DNA of 64,000 bases from Pomphorhynchus laevis (Eukaryota; Acanthocephala; Palaeacanthocephala; Echinorhynchida; Pomphorhynchidae). Shown in pieces: positions 13,401 to 23,596 of the stretch (within the stretch, counting starts at the first letter, position 1; each line of letters opens with the position of its first letter). The translations under genes and the position numbers were made by a program. The notes under the pieces are model-generated. The model was given only the letters and a program-made list of their open reading frames with translations, was not told where the DNA came from and did not search any database. The stretch covers positions 248,001 through 312,000 of the forward strand of contig WNNJ02000942.1 in assembly GCA_012934845.2 (NCBI GenBank), given 5' to 3'.

Positions 13401-13680
13401 TCTTTGAAGGATATTCCACAAATGTTATAAAGTTTAGAACTACAAATTGCCGTGGACACCGCCTAAACTAAATTCGCCCTGGTGAAAATCCTCGAATAAT
13501 TAGACACTCCCATCGTGTAATCAACATTTGAAATGCAATACCTGAGGAAATTGCTTGTTACTCCAGCTATTCACATTTTAAACATTAAGTGAGGAAGTGT
13601 ATTCATGACAGCTCGAACCACAATCAGTGTTGAACTACCCATTCGACTGATTACATTCTACACTTCATTTTTTATTTTTT
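10450..13680 (+). pseudogene. Decayed LINE, type A copy 1 (ORF1 remnant, endonuclease, reverse transcriptase)
   Basis: Plus-strand pieces in changing frames, in the order of a CR1/jockey-like LINE. An ORF1 RNA-binding piece lies at about 10475-10735 (FRLGKK, then RILRDLALKGRMKLRKANKE). The endonuclease is at 10943-11353 (IGYSNLRSLLAQV, FFCISES, NRGGGVAAYVRN) with its end at 11440-11580 (SSSRPRSILDLAF, IGSSDHCVL). The linker and RT fingers follow at 11667-12331 (SSIGPDEISPFLL), then RT pieces at 12602-12841 (GVHQGTVFGP) and 12843-13060 (AFADDIKL). The thumb region is scrambled up to about 13600. Many stops and frameshifts; dead. The tail reads TTTGCGACTTTGTCTTGTA, similar to the tail of the type A copy near 38.4 kb. 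Confidence 0.75.
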
Positions 13681-13760
13681 ATTTTTTTAAATATCAAAAG
13701 TGAACAGACTGAACAGCCATTTGCGACTTTGTCTTGTACTCAAAAACCATAATAATCATC
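13381..13760 (+). repeat. LINE tail segment, duplicated at 14103-14310
   Basis: The stretch starting AATGTGGGCAGTTGTCAAAC, with CATCGTGTAAT and TTTGCGACTTTGTCTTGTAC, occurs here and again at 14103-14310 with an internal deletion. The two copies diverge by point changes. The duplication spans the LINE tail and the palindrome that follows it. Confidence 0.65.
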
Positions 13761-13794
13761 CTCAGCACAAAATTATAATTTTATAATCCTTATG

Positions 13795-13843
13795 AAAAAT
13801 GTACAACGAAATCAAAATCATTTTGATTTCGTTGTACATTTTT
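13795..13843. repeat. Perfect palindrome with 24-bp arms
   Basis: Arms 13795-13818 and 13820-13843 are exact reverse complements around one central base (core words ACGAAATCAAAAT and ATTTTGATTTCGT). A half copy lies at about 13963-14000. A near-perfect second palindrome, with one changed base, lies at about 14348-14396 and is bracketed by further matching words (ATCCTCA and TGAGGAT). It looks like a palindromic mini-element or a hairpin at a duplication joint. Confidence 0.8.
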
Positions 13844-14102
13844 TAAAAATTTTTCCTGGGGATGATAGCAGTTAGATAGCAGTCTGAATTTTTAAATCTG
13901 AATATTCTTTTTCAGATTATAAAAGAATATTAAAATTATGATAAATTATTATACAAAATTATGAAAAATGTACAACGAAATCAAAATCATTTTGATTTCA
14001 TTGAAAAAATTCAGAATTAAATTTTGAATTTAATTTAATTAATGTATTAATTTAATTTAACAAATTTAATTAATTTGTATTTAATTTAATTTTTAATTTT
14101 TC

Positions 14103-14310
14103 GCAATGTGGGCAGTTGTCAAACCCTTTGTAGGATATTTCCCAAATGCTATAAAGTTTAGAACTGCAAATTGTCGTGGACATCGCCTAACCCTCTATAA
14201 ATTTTGCCCTAATAAAAATCCTCGAATAATGAGACACTACCATCGTGTAATCCACATTTGGAATGCACTACCATTTGCGACTTTGTCTTGTACTCAAAGA
14301 CCATAATAAT
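14103..14310 (+). pseudogene. Second copy of the LINE tail
   Basis: Duplicate of 13381-13760. A 66-codon open frame (14106-14306) reads RTANCRGHRLTLYKFCPNKN and then VIHIWNALPFATLS. The WNALP motif is typical of the extreme C-terminus of CR1/jockey-like LINE ORF2 proteins. A fragment, not a gene. Confidence 0.6.
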
Positions 14311-14424
14311 CATCCGCAGCATAAAATTATAATTTTATAATCCTCATGAAAAATGTACAACGAAATCAAAATCATTTTGAGTTCGTTGTACATTTTTCAA
14401 AATTTTTTCCTGAGGATATAGCAG

Positions 14425-14700
14425 TTGGATAATGAAAATTTGACTTTTAATAAAAATAATAATTACACTCTCTCCACTAATTAAATATAATTTAAAATTA
14501 GTAATCAATCAATTTATAATATTATTTTTAATTTTAAATATTCTTAATATTAAAAGTATACTTACAACATCATCGTCGTCAATTATTGGTAATAATTATC
14601 ATCATACTATTATGTGGAGATGTAATTATAACACCATAATTTAATCGAAAATTTGACTTTTAATAAAAATAATAATTACACTCTCTCCACAAGCTAACAA
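14425..14700. repeat. Direct repeat of about 50 bp
   Basis: AAAATTTGACTTTTAATAAA followed by AATAATAATTACACTCTCTCCAC occurs at about 14436-14480 and again at 14649-14692, enclosing about 170 bp with a CATCATCGTCGTC word. It could be the duplicated end of a small element. Confidence 0.5.
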
Positions 14701-15373
14701 AGCGATACTGAATTTGGTAGAGAGGTAAAGTCTTATTGTGAAATCGTTTTTTATTGTAATTTAATTGTATCTCTTTAATCCCCACGCAATAATAGTGATT
14801 TTTCTGTCCGAGATTTGTATCCTAAACCCATAAATGTAGCTAATAACAAATTTATCAATATTAATCGCAAACGTACCCGAAATTTCCTCTAACGATTGTC
14901 AAGCTCGTGTCGACTATGACATCAATGTAGTTCATAAACACTTGTCAAGTTACTTCAATCCTATTGAAATCAAGATTGCTAAAGCAACAAAGTTCACTTA
15001 ATCTTACAAGGCAGCGAAAATATTCCTTTCTCGCGATCGTTGCATATTTCTCTAAAGCCAAAAAATATGATGGGCTCAGACCATCAACCTGGGTTCTCAA
15101 TTATATTACAGACATCGTTGATTAACCTCTTGCAACTCGTTTCTAAGTAAGCAAAAATAAGTAAGCAGTCAGATCAGATAACTGAGTCTACGTATTTTAT
15201 TCTACGTACTTAAAAATAATGATAAATAATAAATAATTATATGATATTTAATGTTTTTTTATTTTTATCACAAATCTAAAATTCTGAATCTAAAATTATG
15301 TTTGTATTTTACTGGTTTACTCAAAGATGAAATTTGAAATACAAGATATTACAAGATAAGATATAAGATATTT

Positions 15374-15583
15374 TTGCTTAATAATCTACCTGTGATAATG
15401 TGTCTTTTGTTGATTGTACAAATCTTATATTGTATAGTGATAATCTACTGCGATCACTTGAATAAAATAAGAATTAAAAGATATGCTTTTGAACAGTTAT
15501 TATCAATTATCTTCGACTGTATTAAATTATATTTATATTGCACAGTTGTCTATTTTGCAAAAAAATCTTTTATATCATTTTAA
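15374..15583 (+). CDS. Hypothetical short hydrophobic open frame
   Basis: A 69-codon frame rich in Ile, Leu, Val and Tyr, with one clear membrane-like stretch (VIMCLLLIVQILYCIVIIYC) and a second weaker one. I do not recognise it. In DNA this AT-rich, hydrophobic frames arise by chance because TTT, ATT and TTA codons dominate, and no splice partner or conserved motif supports it. It is recorded only because it is the longest frame in the stretch and a second hydrophobic frame lies 560 bp downstream on the same strand; the pair could be remnants of a membrane receptor. Confidence 0.12.
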   Translation: MLNNLPVIMCLLLIVQILYCIVIIYCDHLNKIRIKRYAFEQLLSIIFDCIKLYLYCTVVYFAKKSFISF

Positions 15584-16144
15584 TATCATTAGGATCTTAT
15601 CATGATTCTAATTAATATAATCTTATTTCTGAGTAATAACATTTTAGTAATATTATATTTTAAAAATAATGATAAATAATAAATAATTATATAAGATTAA
15701 ATGTTTTTTTTATTTTTTATTAAAGATAAAAGATAAGATAGTATTATTATACTTTTTATTAATGAAACAATATAAATACTTTTAATTATACAACGCTATA
15801 CAATCTTCTGATTATAATAATCAATCGAGAATATTATCGGTACAGAAGCAAATAAAACATTTGCATTTATATATTTATCTATTATATTTATCAGTATTAT
15901 TTAGTCACATATATGCAAGCATTGCGAACAAGCATGAATTAAAATCTAAAAAGTCACACCCTTGTCTACTAGCGTATTTTCTAATCTTATCGAACTGTAA
16001 TTTTCGATAGCAGCGAGCATCAGTTAACCACATAATTTATAGTCAGCTGTCAACAAAATTAATGTTTTCATGTATTCAAATTCTCTAATCTAATTACAAA
16101 GTTCTTTCAGCTGTAACCGCATTCAACTTGTTAGAATAATTAAT

Positions 16145-16345
16145 TTGATTTGCATGAAAATATTACTTTTATATATAGAGACAGTCACATCAGTATTATT
16201 AATAATTTACATTGTAAAATTTCATATGTCGATCATAAACCTTTCCAGATCGTCAAACATGTTCCTATACTTTATTTTATCTCTTTGTGTCATCATTCAA
16301 AACGTTATCTGGATTTTAGCTTTTATCTCTAAATGCTCATTTTAA
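16145..16345 (+). CDS. Hypothetical short hydrophobic open frame
   Basis: A 66-codon frame with two membrane-like stretches (ILLLYIETVTSVLLIIYIV and MFLYFILSLCVIIQNVIWIL). Not recognised. The caution for 15374-15583 applies here too. The two together would give about four membrane segments, but no continuous reading or splice pattern linking them is evident. Confidence 0.12.
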   Translation: MICMKILLLYIETVTSVLLIIYIVKFHMSIINLSRSSNMFLYFILSLCVIIQNVIWILAFISKCSF

Positions 16346-17054
16346 ATTAGCAGCTTACACACTGTTCATTACATGCACCAATAGTTACTAATTGAACTGC
16401 TTTCATTTGTGAAAGGAAGAAGATACAAATAAAGATAAAATTTAATAAAATCACTAATCGTAAAACTCAGAGAAATCCATAATTGCGTTATCTATAAATT
16501 TAAAAACAAATAATTCACTCCTCGCTTTTTTACATTCGAATGTCAAATGTCAGTTTCTTTCACTTAGAGAAATTCATTGCTAACTATAAAAACTAATTGA
16601 TGGATTTTAATTAATTAAATCAGCTAACTGAGTCTACGTATTTAAGCCTTGTTTTGTTTGCCCAAAATATTTGGCTGGACAATTTAGACATGGGATTTTA
16701 AAAGCGACATTAGTCGACTTCTATTTAGGCTTGTTCTTGAATTGTTCTGACAGAGTAGCTTTCTTTAAATTGTATAAGGAAATATTTGATGTGATGATGA
16801 TTTTTAAAAAGAAGGATGTTTTTTAAAATTTGCTATAATTGATATTATAGCAAATATGAGTGAACAATCAATTTATAACATTTAATTGTGTTACAGAGAA
16901 ACAAACATTTATTGAAGGAGCAACAATCAGTTTGTTACAATCAGTTTGTAATTTCATTAACAGTTGCTGTGAAACTGTAAAGAAGAAACTGTAAACTGAT
17001 TAAATGTTTGTCAGTCGTGATTTGAATTAATGTACCAATTTTAAATGCGAGTTC

Positions 17055-17413
17055 ATAAATCAAATCAGCTAACTAAGTCTACGTATTTAATATAATTATA
17101 AAATAAACAAAACATAATAATGCTAAATCAAAATTTAATAATCAAAAAATAAAAAAATAATTGTTTTAAGATTTTTTATAATTTTAATCAAATTAAAATA
17201 AAAAATTGAAATTTAAAATAAACGTCATTTTTATGAATTGACTAATAAATAACAGACGTTGTATCAGAATAAGAATTAGAGGTCATCAGGAGGAACTGCT
17301 ATGCTATCAGGTTTCGGCCCCTAACTCTTCTACCCAACATAGCAGCGGGGCCAAATACATGCTAATGATGTATTTCCTCTGAAATAACTATCTAGTATCT
17401 TATTCTAATACAA
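17055..17413 (-). repeat. 3'-terminal region of a Penelope-like element with structured core
   Basis: Directly downstream (minus sense) of an RT stop codon at 17420. The core 17259-17413 is bounded by an imperfect inverted repeat (GTATCAGAATAAG at 17261 and CTTATTCTAATAC at its other end). Inside lie CTGCTATG (17296-17303) pairing with CATAGCAG (17338-17345), and GGCCCC (17316-17321) pairing with GGGGCC (17347-17352), an interlocked pseudoknot. The AT-rich remainder ends, in minus sense, at ACGTAGACTTAGTTAGCTGA (about 17068-17087). Copies of all or part of this unit occur throughout the window. Confidence 0.75.
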
Positions 17414-17419
17414 AGTATA

Positions 17420-17895
17420 TTATTTAATATCCATCCATAAAAATTTACCTCTAGAGAGTTTAAATTTATTCTTTATATTATTGTGTTGATTTATATATTT
17501 TACTATTTTCTGCTTGATGTTATTTTTATAGTAACCTAGTTTAAAATATGTATCTATTAAATTATTTAAATGATTTTGAAGAAAGCCAATATCATTACAT
17601 ATTGTTGCAATTCTTAAAATTTCATTATTTAATGTATTATATTTTATATTATATGGTATGCATGAATGCTCATGCAAAAATATGTTTCTTGTAAATTAAA
17701 ATATGTCATTTTTACGATATAAATTAAAGGTAGTTTTAATTAATGTTTATTTAATGTTCATATCTAGATATATACCTTCTTTATCATTCATATTGACTTT
17801 ATTAAGAATAAGACTACATGGATTAATTTGTTCGCTTAAGAATTATTAGAGTCAAATACACATATATCATAAATGTATCGAAACATTTTCTAATA
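17420..17895 (-). pseudogene. 5'-truncated Penelope-like element copy (RT C-terminal end)
   Basis: Minus-strand reading begins near 17895 at an RYIYDIC-like degraded YIDD motif and runs to a stop at 17420; the last open frame is 17677-17420 (85 codons, HEHSCIPYNIKYN to GKFLWMDIK). That C-terminal piece matches, almost residue for residue, the frame at 63620-63877 in the other Penelope-like element. The segment 17684-17890 repeats 17960-18175, so two element copies sit head to tail: this truncated one and the longer one directly upstream in minus sense. Confidence 0.7.
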
Positions 17896-19512
17896 CATAG
17901 CATATTGTTTATTTTCAATCCATAAAATATATATAGTATAGATAAGAGCTCATTAAAAATATATTTCTTGTAAATTAAAATATGTCATTTTTACGATATA
18001 AATTAATAGTAGTTTTAGTTAATGTGAATTTAATGTTCATATCTAGATATACACCTTCTTTATCATTAATATTGGTTTTGTTAAGAATAAGGCTTTCTGG
18101 ATAAATGTGCTCACTAATTGAATAAAAATTATTAGAATTAAATGCACATATATCATCAATGTATCGAAACATATTTCATATATTTATATTGTTTGGATTT
18201 AGTTTTTACACAGTTATGAACAAATTCATATTTTTTAAAGCTTAAAAACAAGTCAGCTATAATTGGGCTACTATTACCACCAATTGGAACACCTTTTACT
18301 TGTCTAAATATAGATGTCCCTACTTTTAAATAATTTTGATTTATAAAAATATTTAAGGATTCTATTAATTCAATCTTATCCATATATATTTACTTGATGG
18401 TTTAATTTTTGTTAGATAGGCGTTATAATTATTATAACATATATGTATATATTTTTCCGATTATAAGATTAATTAATTTTACTAACGCTTCTTTAATATT
18501 TACTAAATCTAGATTTGTATAAAGCGTACTAAAATCGTATGTATTTATATTTTGAAGATTTATTCCTTTTGTCTGTTCTTAAAATTCCTTTGTAGAATTA
18601 ATACTGAAATAGTGTTTTATACCAGTATTAATTTCGATTACCTTGCAATATTTTTTAAAGTGTGCTTTAATTACTTTAAGTATTTTATTCATATAGACAT
18701 AAAGTGGTTTTAATGTACATTTAAACGCACTACATATGAACCTATGTTTTATTGAATTTTTATGTAATTTTGGATTCCAATATAATATAGGTATAGTTTT
18801 ATTATCTAATTCAACCTTTATACCCTTTTTATTCATTATAGAACAGTGACTTGTAATAATTGTTTCTAAACTCAACTCACTACGTTCATATGTTGGATTT
18901 ACATTTAAATCATTAGAATTAACTCTTTCATTAGTATATCATAATAAAGCTTTTTGCATATGAAGACAAAGTTATTACTAGCTTTATCAATAGTTGTTAT
19001 TATATACTTATCCTTTTATTTAGTAAGTTCTTTATACATATCTTTATTAATTTTATCTTTCCTTTTTCATAATTGTTTGTTATTTTCATTTTATTTTTAA
19101 TTTTATCAAATATATAATCTTTCCAAATGTTTATCTTAGATATGTTCGAGCTTTCACTATTAATCAGCTTACTAAAGTAATCATTTAATTTTAACGAATT
19201 GTAAATATTATGTTTGTCGTTGGTATTATTTAATCTAATAATTATACCCTTTTGATAGCAGCTTTCTTAATTCACAATTTTCAATTAATTCTAGATTATT
19301 GGAACATATATGTTCATTTATTTTATCAAGACTAAGACTTTATCAATTGCATTCTGTTTCCATTATGTTTCTAATATTATCGTTACATATTGATTTTAAT
19401 TCTTTATTATAATTACAAATTTTTCGTCCTAATGGTGGTAGGAGTTTATACCTTATTTTAGGAATATATTTACTTAAATCTGACCCTATTATTTCTTTAC
19501 TTTTAGAATTAT

Positions 19513-19953
19513 TTAAAGTCCGGCTATATTTATGTTATCTATACATTTATTAATGAAGTTTATGGTTAATGTATATTTTCTATTGTTATTATTAACATTT
19601 ATTGTACGATTATAGTATTTTGTATTACAATAACTGTCTATTATACAACTTAGCCTATCATAGTCGTTAATTAATTTTTGATTTATTGAACATATGATAT
19701 CTTTAGAAAAACTTCTTATATTTACATAAAGATCTTTTAGCTTATTATCACTTAAAAGTTGTTTTAATATTTCTAATTGTTCATTTATATACATATCTTT
19801 TTTAATATTTTTAACTCTATTTTTCCTATTCCTTTTATCACCATGACTTCTTGGTTTGCGTTTAACCGGATTATTATAATATAGTTGTTTATTATGTATT
19901 ATACTACTTCTGCCAATTCCTTGTACCACGTCATTCAATCCTAATGGATACAT
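19513..19953 (-). pseudogene. Linker/RT N-terminal part of the Penelope-like element
   Basis: 146 codons in the same frame as the GIY-YIG piece. Starts in the motif LNSMYPLGLND, which in Penelope-like elements with N-terminal GIY-YIG links nuclease and RT; a basic stretch follows (KRKPRSHGDKRNRKNR). A stop at 19513 and a frameshift lead into IPKIRYKLLPPLGRK (19470-19425), also seen rearranged in the copy at 61.85 kb. Confidence 0.6.
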
Positions 19954-20070
19954 GGAATTAAGCGTTTTAATCCAAAAATCTTCTTTTTCTAATATTTTTT
20001 GATTTAATATTGTCTTATTTTCTTCGATAATATGTTCTAAAATAAATAATTTACAGTTTTTAATAAAATG

Positions 20071-20412
20071 TCATATTAATCTCATATGTTTATGAAATAT
20101 AGTTTGACTATTATGCTGTATATTATATATGTGTTGCCTAAACCTAGTTTTTAACATTTGATATGTTTTTCCTATATATTGCAATCCACATGTACATTGT
20201 ATTAGATACACTACACCTGCGGTATTGCAGTTACAATTATTATTAATATTTAATGAAAAACATTTGTTTATCGTATTACTTACAATACAATTACTTACAA
20301 TACAATTATTATTTATAACATCACAAACTATACAATTTTTTCTGTTACATTTAAAATATCTAAAATTGAAATCATTAGTACTTACGTATTTTTCCAATAT
20401 TGTTGAGTACAT
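20071..20412 (-). CDS. GIY-YIG endonuclease domain of the Penelope-like element
   Basis: 113 codons. Residues 22-30 form a Cys cluster (C22, C27, C30, in FKCNRKNCIVC), consistent with a small zinc-binding motif ahead of the nuclease. The GIY motif is GVVY (66-69), the YIG motif is YIG (79-81), and R90 in LKTRFRQH is the expected catalytic arginine. Short direct repeats of CIVSN (37-46) look like a microduplication. The frame stops at TGA (20073-20071), yet the same frame runs on without another stop for 39 codons into the 146-codon frame starting MYPLGLND (19953-19513), so one TGA alone splits an almost 300-codon reading. This is probably a mutation in a dead copy. The domain nicks DNA to prime reverse transcription. 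Confidence 0.7.
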   Translation of the reverse strand: MYSTILEKYVSTNDFNFRYFKCNRKNCIVCDVINNNCIVSNCIVSNTINKCFSLNINNNCNCNTAGVVYLIQCTCGLQYIGKTYQMLKTRFRQHIYNIQHNSQTIFHKHMRLI

Positions 20413-20796
20413 GTAACTTTTAAGTCATGATTTTTAACGTTGCTTTTTCGGTGTCGCCACCTAGTTTAGTTGACTCAGACTAAACTTACAACGGGCCATC
20501 CAGCAGCATCTGACAGGGGGCTGCCCTGCTTAAGGCGGTTGCAGGCTGGAACAAGATCTATAAAGATCTACCACCTTCACTCCACGCTCTACGCGACCTA
20601 GCTATTGTCCATTACCTGGTCTCTTAAACGTGATCACGAGAAGCAGTTTACATTTTAAAGTGTAAACACCTTGGGATGCAAACTTCTCCCTTTTTTAAGA
20701 ATTAATAATTCATCAAACTTGTTTGAAAATAAGAAAAAATAATAGTAAAGTCGTAACCAATAATACATAGTTTCAGTATTTCTGACAGAGGTCATA
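20413..20796. other. Short GC-richer segment, probably a LINE tail fragment
   Basis: The part at 20440-20690 is GC-richer than its flanks and gives a short plus-strand reading GWNKIYKDLPPSLHALRDL, resembling the end of LINE ORF2 proteins (WN.LP..LR). At 20765-20815 the word TTTCAGTATTTCTGACAGAG appears, also found at about 57035 and 57805, so a dispersed repeat begins here. Confidence 0.4.
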
Positions 20797-21290
20797 TTGT
20801 CAGAGGTATTTCTGACACGAATTATTGGATTTTATTTTGATATTTTTAATATAGAAGATAACAATATAAAAAACTATAGTTTAATTAAATTCCGGCACAA
20901 CCCTCCTTATCTATATCTTCCTGATAGCGCATCCAATATGACGACTGGTCTCTCCCTAAGAAGTCATCGCTCCTACTCGCTTTTCGTTTCCCGTCACAAC
21001 GGTAATCACGGATATCGTGCGTTCACCATTGCTGCACCACGCCTTTGGAATAAACTTCCTCGTGACACAAAATCATTGACGTCGCTTAAACACTTCAAAA
21101 CTTCCTTGTTCGCCATACTTTTTGCAAACAAATTAAAATAACACTTTCAGCCGCAATCAATTCAATAACTCTACATACAAGTTCAAACATTCATCGGACG
21201 TAAACTTGTCTTTTAATTTTTATAGTGGGCCTGTAAATGGTTCTATTTACCACAAAGGCCACTCTAAATAAATTCTATTCTATTCTTTAA
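20797..21290 (+). pseudogene. 5'-truncated LINE 3' end with simple-repeat tail
   Basis: The 114-codon frame 20797-21141 ends in a typical LINE ORF2 C-terminus: TGLSLRSHRSYSL, then FTIAAPRLWNKLPRDTKSL and FKTSLFAILF. After the stop comes a short untranslated region with GGGCCTGTAAATGG and CCACAAAGGCC, then the tail AAATTCTATTCTATTCT at about 21270-21287. The tandem ATTCT tail is a hallmark of 5'-truncated CR1/L2-like insertions. A fragment without catalytic domains. Confidence 0.75.
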
Positions 21291-22184
21291 TTAGTAATTT
21301 ACTACGAATCTCTGGAAACCGTAATTACAAACCGTACAACCCTGAGAAATCCGTAATTACGTTATCTATAAAATTAAAATTTATGTTATAAATGTTATAT
21401 TAGACATTTTTATGTTATTATGATATTAATTATATTATGTAATTATAATTATATTATAGTATGTAATTATAAGTTATTACAAGTTATATAGTAACTTGTC
21501 AGTAAAGCAAATCAGATCAGATATCTAAGTCTACGTACTGTATACGATATATAATTAAAAATAAAGATAAATAATTAATAATTACATAAGATTTTATAAA
21601 ATTAAAATTTCTATCAAGTTAATGACTTTTGTCATTACTGCAGAATAAAAGTACGATGATTATCACATTAAATTTTATGTGAATAAGATAGTATCCAATC
21701 CTGCCTCATTGACCATGTTCACGTCTATTCTTTATTGCCCTGTCACTTCCATTAAATCACTTATTTACTTGAAATTATTATTAAATACAAATTTATTAAT
21801 CAGATATTAAAACCAAGTTTCAAAACCAAATATAATATATAGTTTCTACTATTTAATGCATTCTCACAAGTAAATTAAAAATAAGTTATTTTAATATATC
21901 AATAACGAAGATATAAATTTCAATTTTGTTTTTCATCTATCCGCAACGCCACAAAATTTAGAATACAAAATTTCCTATTAATCATATAATTAAGTGAATG
22001 GATTAGATTTAAAAATTCTGATAATTTTATAATTTTATATTTTTCTGATATAAGTATATTTTCAGTAGCTTGAAATCGAAAATAATGACAATTGTGTGAC
22101 TATCTTTAGCTTGGTTATTATATATCATCAATAATATTATTTTTACAATCATACCAATAATTATAAATAATAATGCAATTCAGA
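21291..22184. other. AT-rich spacer with Penelope-like end fragments
   Basis: No coding signal. At 21508-21640 a scrap of the Penelope-like 3' region is present (CAGATCAGATATCTAAGTCTACGTA). The rest is AT-rich and unclassified. Confidence 0.45.
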
Positions 22185-22850
22185 TGAGCTAACTGAGGCT
22201 AAATTATTAACATTATTTTCATAAATAAAACTAACGCTAAATAAAAATTAAATAATAATTAATTAATTTATAATGAATAATTGTTATCAGATTTTTTTAA
22301 AATTTATATCAACAAGTAGTTGAATTCAAGAAGTATTTGAATTCAACTCATTGACAATTAATTTAATATTTGATTAAATGAAAGAGTGGAGGCAACATTC
22401 ATACCTTCCCTTTTTTAGAATCATAATTTAAGAGTCTATTAAGCAAGACTTTGATTAATAAAGTATGACTTGCAGCACAAAATAATACGAACAGGTAATT
22501 GTCTTCGTATAAATAAATTTAAAATAAAAATAAAGAATAAAAAAGATTTTATTCAATTTAGATTTTTTCTATTTTATATGAAAATATAAAATTTTAATTA
22601 TTTTATAATTATATTGAAATATAATTATAAATTATTATATAAAATTTTATATAATTTAAATCAAGTTAAAATAAAAAATTTAAATTTAAAATAAAAGTCA
22701 TTTAAATGAATTGAATAATAAATAGCAGACGATGTATCATCATAAGGATTAGATGTCATCAGAAAAAACTGCAATGTTATTAGGCTTCTGCGCCTATTCT
22801 TCGACCCAAATAGATAACGATAAATGAATGAATATCTATTATCTAAAAGT
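22185..22850 (-). repeat. Diverged Penelope-like 3'-end copy
   Basis: Antisense copy: starts with CAGATGAGCTAACTGAGGCTA (about 22182) and reaches the structured core at 22725-22805 (GTATCATCATAAGGATTAGA, CTGCAATGTTATTAGGC, TTCGACCCAAATAG). The right arm of the stem is broken (AAATAGATAACG), so it is decayed and truncated. Confidence 0.55.
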
Positions 22851-23481
22851 TAAGTTACAAAAACATAATTTCAGTATTGCTGAATTGGTATTTTATCTTG
22901 TCGATATCGACCAAAATATGATTTAATTATTGAATATTGAAGATCGTTTTGCTGAACCTTTACTTATCTTTATAAATCTTAATATTGTTATCAGATTCAC
23001 TGTTCCAATTTTAAATTAAATTTAATGAACATACCGATTAATCAAATTGTGCACCTTTAAATTAAAAACTCTACTAATTAAATGCAGAGTAAAACCGTTC
23101 GAAGTTAAATGTATATATTACAATTTACTATAACCGACGTATTTTATACATTACTGTTTATTAATGCTTATTTTTGATATACCGCTTTAGAATAAGTAAT
23201 AAATTTCAGATTTCTTAAGTTCACAAATTTTCATATTGATTTCTATGAAATTTTTATTTCAACGTAATGTTAAATGGTAGAATATTTCGATTTAATACAT
23301 TATCAATTTAATTTTTAACAACTCGTATCTTTAGTCTTTGTGATTTAATAAGTGATTTAAACTTCACTTTGCTTAAAATTGATAGAATGATATCGATATA
23401 GCACATGCTTGAAATAAATGCAAAGCTCATAATTATGAGTTATTGCTTATGAATTATTTAAAACATGAGGTTTTTTAGATT
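22851..23481. other. AT-rich spacer
   Basis: No gene or repeat recognised between the Penelope-like remnant and the left end of the MULE. Confidence 0.5.
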
Positions 23482-23596
23482 GGGTGCACTTTTCACCTAC
23501 GGTGAAAAAGGGGGTGTTTTTCACCTACGGTGAAAAATGGACGTTTTTCACCGAGACAAACCAAAATTTAATTAAAAAATAGAAATTTTTTTTTAT

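Larger units (their letters stand above)
14700..17055. other. AT-rich region without a firm gene
   Basis: Mostly AT-rich and non-coding. A slightly GC-richer patch at 14865-15125 gives broken frames resembling nothing certain. Short copies of the word CAGATAACTGAGTCTACGTA, the end of the Penelope-like 3' region, occur at about 15170-15200 and 16618-16642. Two short hydrophobic open frames are listed separately. Confidence 0.45.
17900..20412 (-). mobile_element. Penelope-like retroelement with N-terminal GIY-YIG (Naiad-like order)
   Basis: On the minus strand the order is GIY-YIG endonuclease (20412-20071), a linker with KEDFWIKTLNSMYPLGLND (about 19990-19930), then a Penelope-type RT. RT pieces are 18875-18579 (IPILYWNPKLHKN and RFICSAFKCTLKP), 18383-18156 (RQVKGVPIGGNSSPIIADLF) and 18172-17975 (FRYIDDICAF, the catalytic YIDD). 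Canonical animal Penelope elements carry GIY-YIG after the RT; the reverse order is known for the Chlamys/Naiad clades. The RT is split by several stops and frameshifts, so the copy is inactive. At the 3' end it joins the truncated copy at 17900 through the word TGTATTAGAA, the start of the 3' module. Confidence 0.8.

Noticed and set aside
17259-17413. Hammerhead ribozyme in the Penelope-like 3' module (CCTGATGA and CGAAACC are both present)
   Set aside because: CTGATGA lies after GAAA in the element sense and not with hammerhead spacing; no consistent stems I-III. I keep only the pseudoknot claim.
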